The notes: generated by a model from the sequence alone, not told the origin. Shown: positions 52,384-62,120, counted from the stretch's first letter. The stretch: 64,000 nucleotides of DNA from Parvibaculum sp039680535 (GCF_039680535.1 NZ_JBDKSS010000034.1:4107-68106), one strand, 5' to 3'. Translations and numbers: made by a program.

Positions 52384-52962
52384 TCAAGCTCCTAGTCCGA
52401 GGACCGCCTCGATCTGGCGGGTTACCTCGTCGATATCCTTCATTCCGTCCACGCCCCTCAGCGTGCCCTTCTGCTTGTAGTAGGCAACGAGGGGCGCCGT
52501 CTGCTCGTGGTAGACCTTGAGACGCTTCGCCAGCGCCTCGGCATTGTCGTCCGCGCGAGGGCCGCCAGCCGTCTGGGCGGCGCGGGTCTCGATACGGCCG
52601 AGCAAAATCTTGTCGTCGACTTCCAGCTCGACCACGGCGTCAAGCTTCGTGCCCTTGCTCTCGAGCATCTTGTCGAGCGCTTCGGCCTGGGCGACGTTCC
52701 GGGGGAAGCCGTCCAGGATATAGCCCTTTCGGGCATCCGGCTGGTCGATACGGTCGCTGATGATGCCGACCACCACCTCATCGGGGACCAGATCGCCGCG
52801 CGCCATGATGGCCTCGGCCTTCTTGCCTACCTCGGTGCCCGCCTTCACTGCCGCGCGAAGCATGTCGCCCGTCGAAAGCTGCACCAGACCGTAGGTCTCC
52901 TGCAGACGTTGAGCCTGCGTACCCTTACCGGCGCCGGGCGGCCCCAGAAGAATAAGCTTCAT
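52384..52962 (-). CDS. adk: Adenylate kinase
   Basis: Interconverts AMP, ATP and ADP; 192 residues. The P-loop GPPGAGKGTQ is at 7-16, followed by STGDMLRAAV and DGFPRNVAQAEALD. It has the short form of the lid (no zinc-binding cysteines), normal for alphaproteobacteria. Its start overlaps the secY stop by four bases, so it is the last gene of the spc-type cluster before a transcriptional break. Confidence 0.96.
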   Translation of the reverse strand: MKLILLGPPGAGKGTQAQRLQETYGLVQLSTGDMLRAAVKAGTEVGKKAEAIMARGDLVPDEVVVGIISDRIDQPDARKGYILDGFPRNVAQAEALDKMLESKGTKLDAVVELEVDDKILLGRIETRAAQTAGGPRADDNAEALAKRLKVYHEQTAPLVAYYKQKGTLRGVDGMKDIDEVTRQIEAVLGLGA

Positions 52963-54290
52963 CGACGCGCTCCCCTCAGCTTCGACTTCTTGATCAGTCC
53001 TTCATACTGGTGCGCGAGCAGATGACTCTGGATCTGCGCCACAGTGTCCATGGTGACGCTCACCACGATCAGCAGCGAGGTGCCGCCGAAATAGAACGGC
53101 ACCTTGTATTGCGAAATCAGGATCTCCGGCAGCAGACAGATCGCCGTCAGATAGGCCGCGCCGAGAACCGTCAGGCGGGTCAGTACGTAGTCGATATATT
53201 CCGCCGTACGCTGTCCCGGCCGGATGCCCGGAATGAAGCCGCCATACTTCTTCAGGTTGTCGGCCGTGTCCTTTGGATTGAACACAAGCGCCGTATAGAA
53301 GAAGGCAAAGAAGATGATGCCTGCGGCGTAGAACACCATGTAGAGCGGCTGGCCATGGCCGAGCAGCGCCGTCACGGTGTTGAGCCACTCAGGCCCCGCG
53401 CCCGCCGTAAAGTTGGCGATCGTGATCGGGAGAAGCAGCAGCGACGAGGCGAAGATCGGCGGAATGACGCCCGAGGTGTTCAGCTTCAGCGGAAGATGCG
53501 AGCTGTCGCCGCCGTAAATCTTGTTGCCGACCTGGCGCTTGGGATACTGCACGATCAGACGACGCTGCGCACGCTCGACGAAGACGATCGCCATGATCAC
53601 GGCAACCACCATGACCGCGATGAACAGGATGATGCCGGCCGAAAGAGCGCCCGTGCGGCCCAGCTCAAGGGTCCCGGCGATCGCGTGCGGAAGCTGGGCC
53701 ACGATACCCGCGAAGATGATCAGCGAAATGCCGTTGCCGACACCGCGCGAGGTGATCTGCTCGCCAAGCCACATCAGGAACATCGTGCCGCCGACCAGCG
53801 TGATCACGGTCGTCGCACGGAAGAAGATACCCGGATCGATGACGACATGTTGCGCGTTCTCAAGGCCGACAGCGATCGCATAGCCCTGAAAGGCAGCCAG
53901 GATCACGGTGCCGTAGCGCGTGTACTGATTGATCGTCTTGCGGCCCTGCTCGCCTTCCTTCTTCAACCCTTCGAGATGCTTCGAAACCGAAGTCATCAGC
54001 TGAAGGATGATGGAGGCGGAGATGTAGGGCATGATCGCGAGCGCGAAGATCGCCATGCGGCCGACGGCGCCACCCGCGAACATGTCGAAAATGCCGAGAA
54101 TGCCCGATTGCTGCTGCTTGAACACCTGCGCCAGCGCCGCCGGGTCGATGCCGGGCAGCGGGATATAGGTACCAAGCCGGTAGACGATGAGCGCACCCAG
54201 GGTAAACCAGATGCGCTTCTTCAACTCGTCTGCCTTCGAGAAAGCGGCGAAGTTCAGGTTCGCCGCCAACTGTTCAGCCGCTGATGCCAT
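52959..54290 (-). CDS. secY: Protein translocase subunit SecY
   Basis: The central channel protein of the Sec translocon, 443 residues with ten membrane helices. Familiar stretches are LGTYIPLPGID (after helix 1), the plug region following FAGGAVGRMAIFALAIMPYI, GNGISLIIFAGI and the C-terminal GTSLLIVVSVTMDT. It lies 58 bases after rplO and overlaps adk. Confidence 0.97.
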   Translation of the reverse strand: MASAAEQLAANLNFAAFSKADELKKRIWFTLGALIVYRLGTYIPLPGIDPAALAQVFKQQQSGILGIFDMFAGGAVGRMAIFALAIMPYISASIILQLMTSVSKHLEGLKKEGEQGRKTINQYTRYGTVILAAFQGYAIAVGLENAQHVVIDPGIFFRATTVITLVGGTMFLMWLGEQITSRGVGNGISLIIFAGIVAQLPHAIAGTLELGRTGALSAGIILFIAVMVVAVIMAIVFVERAQRRLIVQYPKRQVGNKIYGGDSSHLPLKLNTSGVIPPIFASSLLLLPITIANFTAGAGPEWLNTVTALLGHGQPLYMVFYAAGIIFFAFFYTALVFNPKDTADNLKKYGGFIPGIRPGQRTAEYIDYVLTRLTVLGAAYLTAICLLPEILISQYKVPFYFGGTSLLIVVSVTMDTVAQIQSHLLAHQYEGLIKKSKLRGARR

Positions 54291-54348
54291 CTCGTCCTAC
54301 TCCGTGCATTGCGCGCTTGGCACAAGCGTGGCCAAAGTCTTCGCGGCC

Positions 54349-54831
54349 TTATTCAGCGGCCGCCGCCTTCGGTTCGATGACCGTGACAGAGCCACCGGCC
54401 TTTTCGACCGCAGCCTTGGCCGCTTCCGATGCGCCAGCGACTTCGAGAGCGAGCTTCGCTTTGAGCTCGCCACGGGCCAGGAGACGCACGCCATCTTTCG
54501 CACGGCGCAGAATGCCGACGCTCACCAGCGCCGCCACGTCAACCTTCGCACCGGCGGCAAACTTGCCGTCGTCGACGGCCTTCTGCAGCTGGTCCAGGTT
54601 GATGACGTTGTAGTCGAGACGGAACAGGTTCTTGAAGCCACGCTTCGGCAGACGCATGTGGATCGGCATCTGGCCGCCTTCGTAGCCTTTGATGGCCACG
54701 CCGGAACGGGAGGTCTGACCCTTGACACCACGGCCACCGGTCTTGCCCTTCGTCGAGCCGATACCACGGCCGACGCGGATGCGCGATTTGCGGGCGCCCT
54801 GATTGTCGCTGATCTTGTTGAGAGTCGTCAT
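54349..54831 (-). CDS. rplO: 50S ribosomal protein L15
   Basis: A 160-residue L15 with the basic glycine-rich N-terminal extension GRGIGSTKGKTGGRGVKGQ and the central FEGGQMP-like GYEGGQMPIHMRLPKRGF. The start at 54831 (MTTLNKISDNQGARK) is chosen over an ATG ten codons earlier because this is the conserved N-terminus. The C-terminal ten residues are Ala/Lys-rich. It follows rpmD by 16 bases. Confidence 0.96.
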   Translation of the reverse strand: MTTLNKISDNQGARKSRIRVGRGIGSTKGKTGGRGVKGQTSRSGVAIKGYEGGQMPIHMRLPKRGFKNLFRLDYNVINLDQLQKAVDDGKFAAGAKVDVAALVSVGILRRAKDGVRLLARGELKAKLALEVAGASEAAKAAVEKAGGSVTVIEPKAAAAE

Positions 54832-54847
54832 CTTAGCCTCGCAAGCC

Positions 54848-55054
54848 TCAAGCTTCGTCAACGATACGGACGAGATGGGCTACCTTGTTGATCATGCCAC
54901 GCACAGCAGGCGTATCCTCGAGCGTGTTCGTCCGGCGCATCTTGTTAAGGCCGAGACCGATCAGCGTCTCACGCTGGCCGGGCTTCTTGCGAAGCGTGCT
55001 ACCGGTCTGCTGGACGGTCACGGTTTTCTTGCCGTCTGTCTTCTTCGCCGACAT
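54848..55054 (-). CDS. rpmD: 50S ribosomal protein L30
   Basis: A 68-residue L30. The core VTVQQTGSTLRKKPGQRETLIGL and LNKMRRTNTLEDTPAVRGMI is complete; the N-terminal MSAKKTDGKKT is a lineage-specific basic leader. It lies 41 bases after rpsE. Confidence 0.95.
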   Translation of the reverse strand: MSAKKTDGKKTVTVQQTGSTLRKKPGQRETLIGLGLNKMRRTNTLEDTPAVRGMINKVAHLVRIVDEA

Positions 55055-55095
55055 GTCTCGGTTCCTCTAACTTGAAGTCTCTGGTTCCGCCCGGA

Positions 55096-55656
55096 TTACT
55101 CGGACAGGGCCTCGCCCGCGCCATCCGCGCGGCGGCCGACGATATCGCTAACCTTCTTGCCGCGGCGCGCCGCGACCATACGGGGGCTCTGCTCATGCTT
55201 CAGCGCATCGAACGTCGCCCGTACCATGTTGTACGGGTTGGACGAGCCGAGCGACTTCGCAACGACGTCCTGCACACCCAGCGTCTCGAAGACGGCGCGC
55301 ATCGGGCCGCCTGCGATGATGCCGGTACCGGCCGGAGCCGCGCGGAGCACGACGCGACCGGCGCCATGGCGACCGTCGATGTCGTGATGAAGCGTGCGCC
55401 CTTCGCGCAGCGGCACACGGATCATCGCGCGCTTCGCAGCCTCGGTCGCCTTGCGGATCGCTTCCGGAACTTCGCGCGCCTTGCCGTGACCAAAGCCGAC
55501 GCGGCCCTTCTGGTCACCGACGACGACGAGCGCCGCAAAACCAAACCGCTTACCGCCCTTTACGACCTTCGCAACGCGGTTGATATGGACCAGCTTGTCC
55601 ACGAACTCGCTGTCGCGCTCTTCCCGGTCCCGCTCTCGTGATCTTTCGCGTGCCAC
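55096..55656 (-). CDS. rpsE: 30S ribosomal protein S5
   Basis: A 186-residue S5, involved in decoding fidelity. The double-stranded-RNA-binding-like N-domain has VHINRVAKVVKGG, GFAALVVVGD and GKAREVPEAI; the C-domain has GTGIIAGGPMRAV. GTG at 55656 (MARERS) is preferred over a TTG two codons before because AAAGGA is then seven bases upstream rather than two. There is a 20-residue, Arg/Glu-rich N-terminus, and the gap to rplR is 11 bases. Confidence 0.95.
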   Translation of the reverse strand: MARERSRERDREERDSEFVDKLVHINRVAKVVKGGKRFGFAALVVVGDQKGRVGFGHGKAREVPEAIRKATEAAKRAMIRVPLREGRTLHHDIDGRHGAGRVVLRAAPAGTGIIAGGPMRAVFETLGVQDVVAKSLGSSNPYNMVRATFDALKHEQSPRMVAARRGKKVSDIVGRRADGAGEALSE

Positions 55657-55667
55657 TGTCAAATCCT

Positions 55668-56021
55668 TTAGAAGTTGAGACCGCCTTCGCGGGCGCCGTC
55701 AGCGAGCGCCTTGATGCGCCCGTGGTAAATGTATCCGCCGCGATCGAAGACAACGTCTTTGACGCCCTTCTCGAGTGCGCGCTGCGCGACAAGCTTGCCG
55801 ATCTCGGCCGCTCCGTCCACGTTGCCGCCCTTGCCGCCGAAGGTCTCTTCGAGCGTGGAGGCGGCCGCGAGCGTCACGCCCTGAACATCGTCGATGATCT
55901 GGGCGTAAATGTGCTTGGACGAACGGAAGACGGACAGGCGCGGACGCCCATTCGCAATCTTTGCGAGCTTCGTGCGGTTGCGCTGTGCCCGGCGCTGATG
56001 AAGATTCTTGGTCATAGCCAT
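55668..56021 (-). CDS. rplR: 50S ribosomal protein L18
   Basis: A 117-residue L18 that binds 5S rRNA. RPRLSVFRSSKHIYAQIIDD and GKLVAQRALEKGVKDVVFDRGG are canonical. Two ATGs are possible: 56021 and 56015 (two codons later); the second has better spacing to a GAG Shine-Dalgarno-like element. It lies four bases after rplF. Confidence 0.96.
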   Translation of the reverse strand: MAMTKNLHQRRAQRNRTKLAKIANGRPRLSVFRSSKHIYAQIIDDVQGVTLAAASTLEETFGGKGGNVDGAAEIGKLVAQRALEKGVKDVVFDRGGYIYHGRIKALADGAREGGLNF

Positions 56022-56025
56022 CCGC

Positions 56026-56559
56026 TCACTTCTTCTTGCCTTCCTTGCGGAAGATGAATTCGCCGGCGTACTTCACGCCCTTGCCCTTGTAGGGTTCGGG
56101 GCCGCGGTAGGCGCGGATTTCCGCGGCAACCTGGCCGACTTTCTGCTTGTCGATGCCGCTGATCGAGATCTCGGTCGGCTTCCCGATCTTGACTTCGATA
56201 CCTTCCGGGATCGGGTAGATCACGTCATGGCTGAAGCCGAGGCTCAGCTGAACGTTCTTGCCCTGCAGAGCGGCGCGGTAACCCACGCCGTTGATCTCGA
56301 GGTTCGTCGTAAAGCCCTGCGTAACGCCGGTCACAAGGTTCTGCACGAGCGTGCGGGAAAGACCCCACATCGCGCGCGCCCGCTGCGTGTCATCGCGCGG
56401 CTTCACCGAAATGCCGTCGGCGCCCTGCTCAACCGTCACGTCGTCGACGAGCGTGAGCTTGAGTTCGCCCTTCGGGCCCTTCACGGCCACTTCCTGGCCG
56501 TTGATAGCCACGGTCACCCCTTGCGGGATTTCGATGGGCTTCTTACCAATTCGCGACAT
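56026..56559 (-). CDS. rplF: 50S ribosomal protein L6
   Basis: A 177-residue L6 with two related RNA-binding folds. It starts MSRIGKKPIEIPQGVTV and ends with YKGKGVKYAGEFIFRKEGKKK, the signature that contacts 23S rRNA. The gap to rpsH is 39 bases. Confidence 0.97.
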   Translation of the reverse strand: MSRIGKKPIEIPQGVTVAINGQEVAVKGPKGELKLTLVDDVTVEQGADGISVKPRDDTQRARAMWGLSRTLVQNLVTGVTQGFTTNLEINGVGYRAALQGKNVQLSLGFSHDVIYPIPEGIEVKIGKPTEISISGIDKQKVGQVAAEIRAYRGPEPYKGKGVKYAGEFIFRKEGKKK

Positions 56560-56598
56560 GGTCTTATCTTTCCCGTCGTCTGTGGAGCTGGCGGCGTC

Positions 56599-56997
56599 TT
56601 AGAAGACGCGGCACAGCACCTCGCCGCCTACATTCTTCTCACGTGCTGCCGCATCGGACATCACGCCCTTCGGGGTCGAAAGGATCGAGATGCCGAGCCC
56701 GTTGTGCACGCTCGGCACTTCCTTGACCGACGAGTAAACCCGGCGCCCTGGCGTCGACACGCGTTCGATCAACTGAATGACCGGCGCGCCCTCGTTGTAC
56801 TTCAGTTCGATCTCGAACTCGCTCTTGCCGTTCGGATAGTCAACCTTGGCATAGCCACGGATGAAACCTTCATCCGCCAGAACGTCGAGCACCCAACCGC
56901 GGAGCTTGGAGGCAGGCGTCACCACCTTGCCCTTGCCGCGGAGCTGCGCGTTCCGAATGCGGGTGATCATATCGCCCAATGGATCAGTCATCGTCAT
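56599..56997 (-). CDS. rpsH: 30S ribosomal protein S8
   Basis: A 132-residue S8, central-domain assembly protein and, in E. coli, the translational repressor of the spc operon. It opens MTMTDPLGDMITRIRNAQ and ends AREKNVGGEVLCRVF, typical for the family. It follows rpsN by 12 bases. Confidence 0.97.
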   Translation of the reverse strand: MTMTDPLGDMITRIRNAQLRGKGKVVTPASKLRGWVLDVLADEGFIRGYAKVDYPNGKSEFEIELKYNEGAPVIQLIERVSTPGRRVYSSVKEVPSVHNGLGISILSTPKGVMSDAAAREKNVGGEVLCRVF

Positions 56998-57009
56998 ACG
57001 CGCGTCTCC

Positions 57010-57315
57010 TTACCAGCTCGACTTGACCATGCCGGGGATCTGCCCGCGGGACGCGAGGTCCCGGAGGGCGATACGCGACATGCGCAGCTTGCGGTAATAG
57101 GACCGGCTACGGCCAGTGAGCTCGCAGCGGTTGTGAATACGGGTCTTGGACGAGTTGCGCGGCAGCTCATTGAGCTTCAGCTGCGCATTGAAACGCTCAT
57201 CCACCGACAGCGACTGGTCGACCGTCATGGCCTTCAGCTTCGCCCGCTTGTTCGCGAACTTGGCCGCCAGCTTCCGCCGCTTCTGGTCTCTATTAATGGC
57301 GCTCTTCTTAGCCAT
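57010..57315 (-). CDS. rpsN: 30S ribosomal protein S14 (zinc-independent long form)
   Basis: A 101-residue S14 of the long, zinc-independent type: the MAKKSAINRDQKRRKLA start and the C-terminal NRCELTGRSRSYYRKLRMSR stretch lack the two CxxC pairs of the short form. The start at 57315 has GGAGG nearby; seven upstream codons are rejected. It is 45 bases after rplE. Confidence 0.96.
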   Translation of the reverse strand: MAKKSAINRDQKRRKLAAKFANKRAKLKAMTVDQSLSVDERFNAQLKLNELPRNSSKTRIHNRCELTGRSRSYYRKLRMSRIALRDLASRGQIPGMVKSSW

Positions 57316-57360
57316 CCAAACCTCCGTGGGGTTCACGTTCGTCGCGAACCACAGAAAACC

Positions 57361-57915
57361 TTACTTCGAGAACGGGAAGTTGAAGGCACGCAGCAGTTCG
57401 CGCGCTTCATCATCCGTCTTCGCCGTCGTGCAGACGATAATGTCCATGCCCCAGACCTGGTCGACCTTGTCATAGTCGATCTCCGGGAAAATGATGTGCT
57501 CTTTCAGACCCATGGCATAGTTACCACGGCCATCGAAGCTTTTCGCGTTGAGCCCGCGGAAGTCGCGGACGCGCGGGAGAGCGATCGTCACGAGACGGTC
57601 GAGGAACTCGTACATGCGGTCCTTGCGCAGCGTGACCTTCACGCCGATCGGCATGTTCTCGCGGACCTTGAAGGTCGCGATGGAGGTCTTCGCCTTGGTG
57701 ATGACCGGCTTCTGGCCGGCAATCGCCTGCAGGTCGTCGTATGCGCTCTTGATCTTCTTGGAGTCGGCGACAGCTTCGCCAACGCCCATGTTGAGCACGA
57801 TCTTGTCAAGCGCAGGCACCTGCAAGGTGTTCTGGTACTTGAACTTATCAAGGAGCGCCGGACGGATCTTTTCCAGATACTCCGTCTTCAGCCGCGGAAT
57901 GTATGCTTCAGCCAT
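57361..57915 (-). CDS. rplE: 50S ribosomal protein L5
   Basis: A 184-residue L5 that binds 5S rRNA and the P-site tRNA. MGVGEAVADSKKI, GQKPVITKAKTSIATFKVRE and GLKEHIIFPEIDYDK are diagnostic. The ATG at 57915 (MAEAYIPRLK) overlaps the rplX end by eight bases, so translation is coupled; the longer upstream frame is discarded. Confidence 0.96.
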   Translation of the reverse strand: MAEAYIPRLKTEYLEKIRPALLDKFKYQNTLQVPALDKIVLNMGVGEAVADSKKIKSAYDDLQAIAGQKPVITKAKTSIATFKVRENMPIGVKVTLRKDRMYEFLDRLVTIALPRVRDFRGLNAKSFDGRGNYAMGLKEHIIFPEIDYDKVDQVWGMDIIVCTTAKTDDEARELLRAFNFPFSK

Positions 57916-58225
57916 CGATCGTCTCTCCCGACGCCTTCGCAAAGCGGACCTTGCGGCCGTCTTCGAGCGTCTTGAACCCAACTCGCGTCGGCTTGCCGGT
58001 CTTCGGATCCTCGATCGCGATGTTCGAGAGTTCGATTGCAGCTTCGCGCGCTACGATACCGCCCGTCGTCGTCTGCGACGGCTTCGTATGACGCTTCACA
58101 ATATTCACGCCCTGAACGAGCGCGCGGTTTTCCTTCGGCAGAACGGACAGAACTGTGCCCTTCTTGCCCTTGTCCTTGCCAGTCAGGACGACGACCTTGT
58201 CGCCCTTTTTAATCTTCGCAGCCAT
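57908..58225 (-). CDS. rplX: 50S ribosomal protein L24
   Basis: A 105-residue L24, an early assembly protein. The KOW motif KKGDKVVVLTGKDKGKKGTV is at the N-terminus, and VNIVKRHTKPSQ follows. The start at 58225 shares one base with the last base of the rplN stop; a TTG one codon upstream is less likely. Confidence 0.96.
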   Translation of the reverse strand: MAAKIKKGDKVVVLTGKDKGKKGTVLSVLPKENRALVQGVNIVKRHTKPSQTTTGGIVAREAAIELSNIAIEDPKTGKPTRVGFKTLEDGRKVRFAKASGETIDG

Positions 58226-58593
58226 CAAAGCACCTCCGGCGCGAGCGAAACGATCTTCATGTGGTTCTTCGCACGGAGCTCACGGGTAACCGGGCCGAAG
58301 ATACGCGTGCCAACCGGCTCGCCCTGGTTATTGATGAGCACGGCGGCATTGCGATCAAAACGGATCACGCTGCCATCGGCGCGGCGGATGTCCTTCGCGG
58401 TGCGAACCACCACGGCCTTCATCACCTCGCCCTTCTTCACCTTGCCGCGCGGGATCGCTTCCTTGATGCTGACGACGATGATGTCGCCAACGGACGCGTA
58501 CTTCCGCTTGGAACCGCCCAGAACCTTGATGCACATGACGCGGCGCGCACCAGAGTTGTCGGCGACGTCGAGGTTCGTCTCTTGCTGAATCAT
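58225..58593 (-). CDS. rplN: 50S ribosomal protein L14
   Basis: A 122-residue L14, the standard length. MIQQETNLDVADNSGARRVM and GEVMKAVVVRTAKDIRRADGS match the family signature. The start at 58593 was chosen for this conserved N-terminus; 11 more codons are open upstream. It is 45 bases after rpsQ. Confidence 0.97.
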   Translation of the reverse strand: MIQQETNLDVADNSGARRVMCIKVLGGSKRKYASVGDIIVVSIKEAIPRGKVKKGEVMKAVVVRTAKDIRRADGSVIRFDRNAAVLINNQGEPVGTRIFGPVTRELRAKNHMKIVSLAPEVL

Positions 58594-58638
58594 GACTTCA
58601 TCCGCCTTGCTCGGAAGAGCCTGCACCCTCTATCGGGA

Positions 58639-58875
58639 TCAGGCTTCGTCCGTAAATACTTCCCATTTCTTCAGCTTCGAGATCGGGCGGCATTCGCGGA
58701 TCTTCACGATATCGCCAACCTTCACCGAGTTGCTCTCGTCATGCGCGTGGTACTTCTTCGAACGGCGCACGATCTTCCGGAGCACGGGATCGCTGAAGCG
58801 GCGTTCGACGTTGACCACCACGGTCTTGTTGTTCTTGTCGCTGACCACGACACCCTGCAGAATTCTCTTCGGCAT
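58639..58875 (-). CDS. rpsQ: 30S ribosomal protein S17
   Basis: A 78-residue S17 binding the 5' domain of 16S rRNA. MPKRILQGVVVSDKNNKTVV, then GDIVKIRECRPISKLKKWEV, is the family signature. It lies ten bases after rpmC. Confidence 0.96.
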   Translation of the reverse strand: MPKRILQGVVVSDKNNKTVVVNVERRFSDPVLRKIVRRSKKYHAHDESNSVKVGDIVKIRECRPISKLKKWEVFTDEA

Positions 58876-58885
58876 TTGCTAGTCC

Positions 58886-59089
58886 TCAGCCCTTGACCTG
58901 CGCGGTGGCATGCTGCCGCTGGATCGTCTTGATGCGCGCGATATCGCGACGCACCTGCTTCTGACGCGAAGTCTTTTCCAGCTGTCCGCTCGCGCTCTGG
59001 AAGCGCAGGTTGAACTGCTCCTTCTTCAGCTTCAGGAGTTGGTCCTGCAGCTGATCCGGCGTCATATCTTTCACTTCGCTGGCCTTCAT
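58886..59089 (-). CDS. rpmC: 50S ribosomal protein L29
   Basis: A 67-residue helical hairpin protein at the polypeptide exit, a docking site for trigger factor and SRP. DQLLKLKKEQFNLRFQSASGQ and the RRDIARIKTI signature are present. The gap to rplP is 44 bases. Confidence 0.96.
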   Translation of the reverse strand: MKASEVKDMTPDQLQDQLLKLKKEQFNLRFQSASGQLEKTSRQKQVRRDIARIKTIQRQHATAQVKG

Positions 59090-59133
59090 GGCCTCACCCT
59101 TTCGTTCTGACCGCGCTCGGCGGATTAATCGCC

Positions 59134-59553
59134 TTACGCGTGCTCGCCCGGGCGAGCCACGAACCTCGTTTTGATCGGCAGCTTCGCCGCGCCGAGGCGA
59201 AGCGCCTCCTCGGCAACCGCAAGCGGCACACCGTCGAGCTCGAACATGATCCGGCCCGGCTTCACGCGAGCCGCCCAGAATTCCGGCGAGCCCTTGCCCT
59301 TACCCATTCGAACTTCGGTCGGCTTCGCCGAAACCGGAACGTCCGGGAAAATGCGGATCCACACGCGGCCTGCGCGCTTCATGTGGCGGGTGATCGCGCG
59401 GCGGGCCGCCTCGATCTGCCGCGCCGTCACGCGAGCGGGCTCCTGGGCCTTGAGGCCAAAGGCCCCAAAGTCGAGGTTCGTGCCACCCTTGGCATTGCCA
59501 TGGATGCGGCCCTTATGAGCCTTGCGGAACTTAGTGCGCTTCGGTTGCAACAT
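59134..59553 (-). CDS. rplP: 50S ribosomal protein L16
   Basis: A 139-residue L16 near the A-site tRNA elbow. MLQPKRTKFRKAHKGRIHG, the KGKGSPEFWAARVKPGRIMFE stretch and the LPIKTRFV strand are canonical. It lies 34 bases after rpsC. Confidence 0.97.
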   Translation of the reverse strand: MLQPKRTKFRKAHKGRIHGNAKGGTNLDFGAFGLKAQEPARVTARQIEAARRAITRHMKRAGRVWIRIFPDVPVSAKPTEVRMGKGKGSPEFWAARVKPGRIMFELDGVPLAVAEEALRLGAAKLPIKTRFVARPGEHA

Positions 59554-59587
59554 GGTCGAAACTCTCTTCGCTCAAATCTTCAGGCGC

Positions 59588-60300
<713 letters not shown>

Positions 60301-60301
<1 letters not shown>

Positions 60302-60681
60302 CAGGCCTGCTCCTCGACTTGCCGTACGACAATGGTGATCTGGCTGAACGGCTTTTCAATCCGGCCGACGCGACCACGCGCACGCGCGTGCCAGCGCTTC
60401 ATCACCAGGTTCTTGCCCACATAGGCCTCGGCGACGACGAGATCGTCGACTTCGAGGTTGTGGTTGTTCTCAGCGTTCGCGATCGCGCTCTGCAGCACCT
60501 TCTTCACATCGCGCGCAACGCGCTTGTTCGAGAAGGTGAGATCGGCGAGCGCGCTGTCCGCCTTCTTGCCGCGAATGAGCTGCGCGACGAGATTGAGCTT
60601 CTGGGGGCTCACCCGGATCATCCGGCCGACAGCCTTTGCTTCGTTGTCGGCGAGCGCCCGCTTGTTTGCTGGTTTGCCCAT
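60301..60681 (-). CDS. rplV: 50S ribosomal protein L22
   Basis: A 126-residue L22; its beta-hairpin lines the exit tunnel and is a macrolide-resistance site. RVSPQKLNLVAQLIRGKKAD and AEAYVGKNLVMKRWHARARG match the family. It starts three bases after rpsS. Confidence 0.97.
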
Positions 60682-60684
60682 GAC

Positions 60685-60963
60685 TTAGCCCTTCTTGGCT
60701 TTCTTGTCAGCCGAGTGGCTGAAGAACGTGCGTGTCGGCGCGAACTCGCCGAGCTTGTGCCCGACCATGTCCTCGGTGACGAGCACCGGGATATGCTTCT
60801 TGCCGTTATGGACCGCGAAGGTCAGGCCGACGAACTGCGGCAGGATCGTGGAGCGACGGCTCCACGTCTTGATCACATCTTTGCGGGCCGATGTACGCGA
60901 GGTTTCTGCCTTCTTGAGAAGGTAGCCATCGACGAAGGGGCCTTTTTTTACGGAACGTGCCAT
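60685..60963 (-). CDS. rpsS: 30S ribosomal protein S19
   Basis: A 92-residue S19 in the head of the small subunit. MARSVKKGPFVDGYLLKKAE and VGHKLGEFAPTRTF are family signatures. The ATG at 60963 is preferred over one five codons earlier, which lies close to the rplB stop. It is 11 bases after rplB. Confidence 0.97.
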   Translation of the reverse strand: MARSVKKGPFVDGYLLKKAETSRTSARKDVIKTWSRRSTILPQFVGLTFAVHNGKKHIPVLVTEDMVGHKLGEFAPTRTFFSHSADKKAKKG

Positions 60964-60974
60964 GTCGAGTGTCC

Positions 60975-61808
60975 TCAACCCTTCTTCTTGTGACGGCTGC
61001 GCAGGATGAACTTATCCGTCGCCTTGTTCTGCCGCGTCTTCTTGCCCTTGGTCGGCTTGCCCCACGGCGTGACCGGATGACGGCCACCGGAAGTGCGGCC
61101 TTCGCCGCCGCCGTGCGGATGGTCGACCGGGTTCATGGCGACGCCACGAACCGTCGGGCGCTTGCCGAGCCAGCGATTACGGCCGGCCTTGGCGATGGTG
61201 ATGTTGCCGTGGTCCGGGTTCGACACGGCGCCGATCGACGCCATGCACTCACCGCGAACCATGCGCTGCTCGCCCGACGACAGACGCAGAAGCGCGTAGC
61301 CCTGGTCGCGGCCGATGAGCTGAACATAGGTGCCAGCCGAACGAGCGATCTGACCGCCCTTGCCCGGCTTCAGTTCCACGTTGTGGACAATCGTGCCGAC
61401 CGGGATCGACGAAAGCGGCATCGCATTGCCCGGCTTCACGTCGACGCGTTCGCCGGCGACAACCGAGTCACCGACCGCGAGACGCTGCGGCGCCAGGATG
61501 TAAGCCAGCTCGCCATCCGCGTATTTGATCAGCGCGATGAACGATGTGCGGTTCGGATCGTATTCGAGCCGCTCAACAGTCGCCGGCTGATCGAACTTCC
61601 GACGCTTGAAGTCGATGATGCGGTAGCTGCGCTTATGCCCGCCGCCCCGATCGAACGAGGTGATACGGCCATGGTTGTTGCGACCACCCGACTTCGTCAG
61701 ACCATGGGTCAGGCCCTTCACGGGCTTGCCCTTGTAGAGGCCCGACCGGTCGACCAGCACAAGGCCGCGCTGTGCGGGGCTTGTCGGTTTATATTTCTTC
61801 AGTGCCAT
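60975..61808 (-). CDS. rplB: 50S ribosomal protein L2
   Basis: A 277-residue L2, essential for subunit joining and peptidyl transfer. ALKKYKPTSPAQRGL, KPGNAMPLSSIPVGTIVHNVE and VRGVAMNPVDHPHGGGEG (with the conserved His) are all present. It is 15 bases after rplW. Confidence 0.98.
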   Translation of the reverse strand: MALKKYKPTSPAQRGLVLVDRSGLYKGKPVKGLTHGLTKSGGRNNHGRITSFDRGGGHKRSYRIIDFKRRKFDQPATVERLEYDPNRTSFIALIKYADGELAYILAPQRLAVGDSVVAGERVDVKPGNAMPLSSIPVGTIVHNVELKPGKGGQIARSAGTYVQLIGRDQGYALLRLSSGEQRMVRGECMASIGAVSNPDHGNITIAKAGRNRWLGKRPTVRGVAMNPVDHPHGGGEGRTSGGRHPVTPWGKPTKGKKTRQNKATDKFILRSRHKKKG

Positions 61809-61823
61809 CGGTACGAGCTCTCT

Positions 61824-62120
61824 TTAGAGACCAGTCGTCACGTCGATCGAGTAGCCCTCTTCGAGGGTCACGATCGCTTTCTTGAAATCGCTCTGCTTGC
61901 CAGCGAAGCCGCGGAAGCGCTTCGTCTTGCCCTTGCGGAGCAGCGTGTTTACCGCCTTGACCTTGACGCCGAAGAGCTTCTCGACGGCTTCCTTGATCTG
62001 CGGTTTCGTCGCGGGGCGGGCAACCTTGAAGATGACCTGGTTCCATTCGGAAGCCATGGTCGCCTTTTCGGTGATCACCGGCGAAACGATGATGTCGTAA
62101 ATGCGCTCGTTCGTCGTCAT
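61824..62120 (-). CDS. rplW: 50S ribosomal protein L23
   Basis: A 98-residue L23, docking site for trigger factor near the exit. IIVSPVITEKATMASEWN and FGVKVKAVNTLLRKGKTKRF are the expected signatures. The start overlaps the rplD stop by four bases. Confidence 0.97.
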   Translation of the reverse strand: MTTNERIYDIIVSPVITEKATMASEWNQVIFKVARPATKPQIKEAVEKLFGVKVKAVNTLLRKGKTKRFRGFAGKQSDFKKAIVTLEEGYSIDVTTGL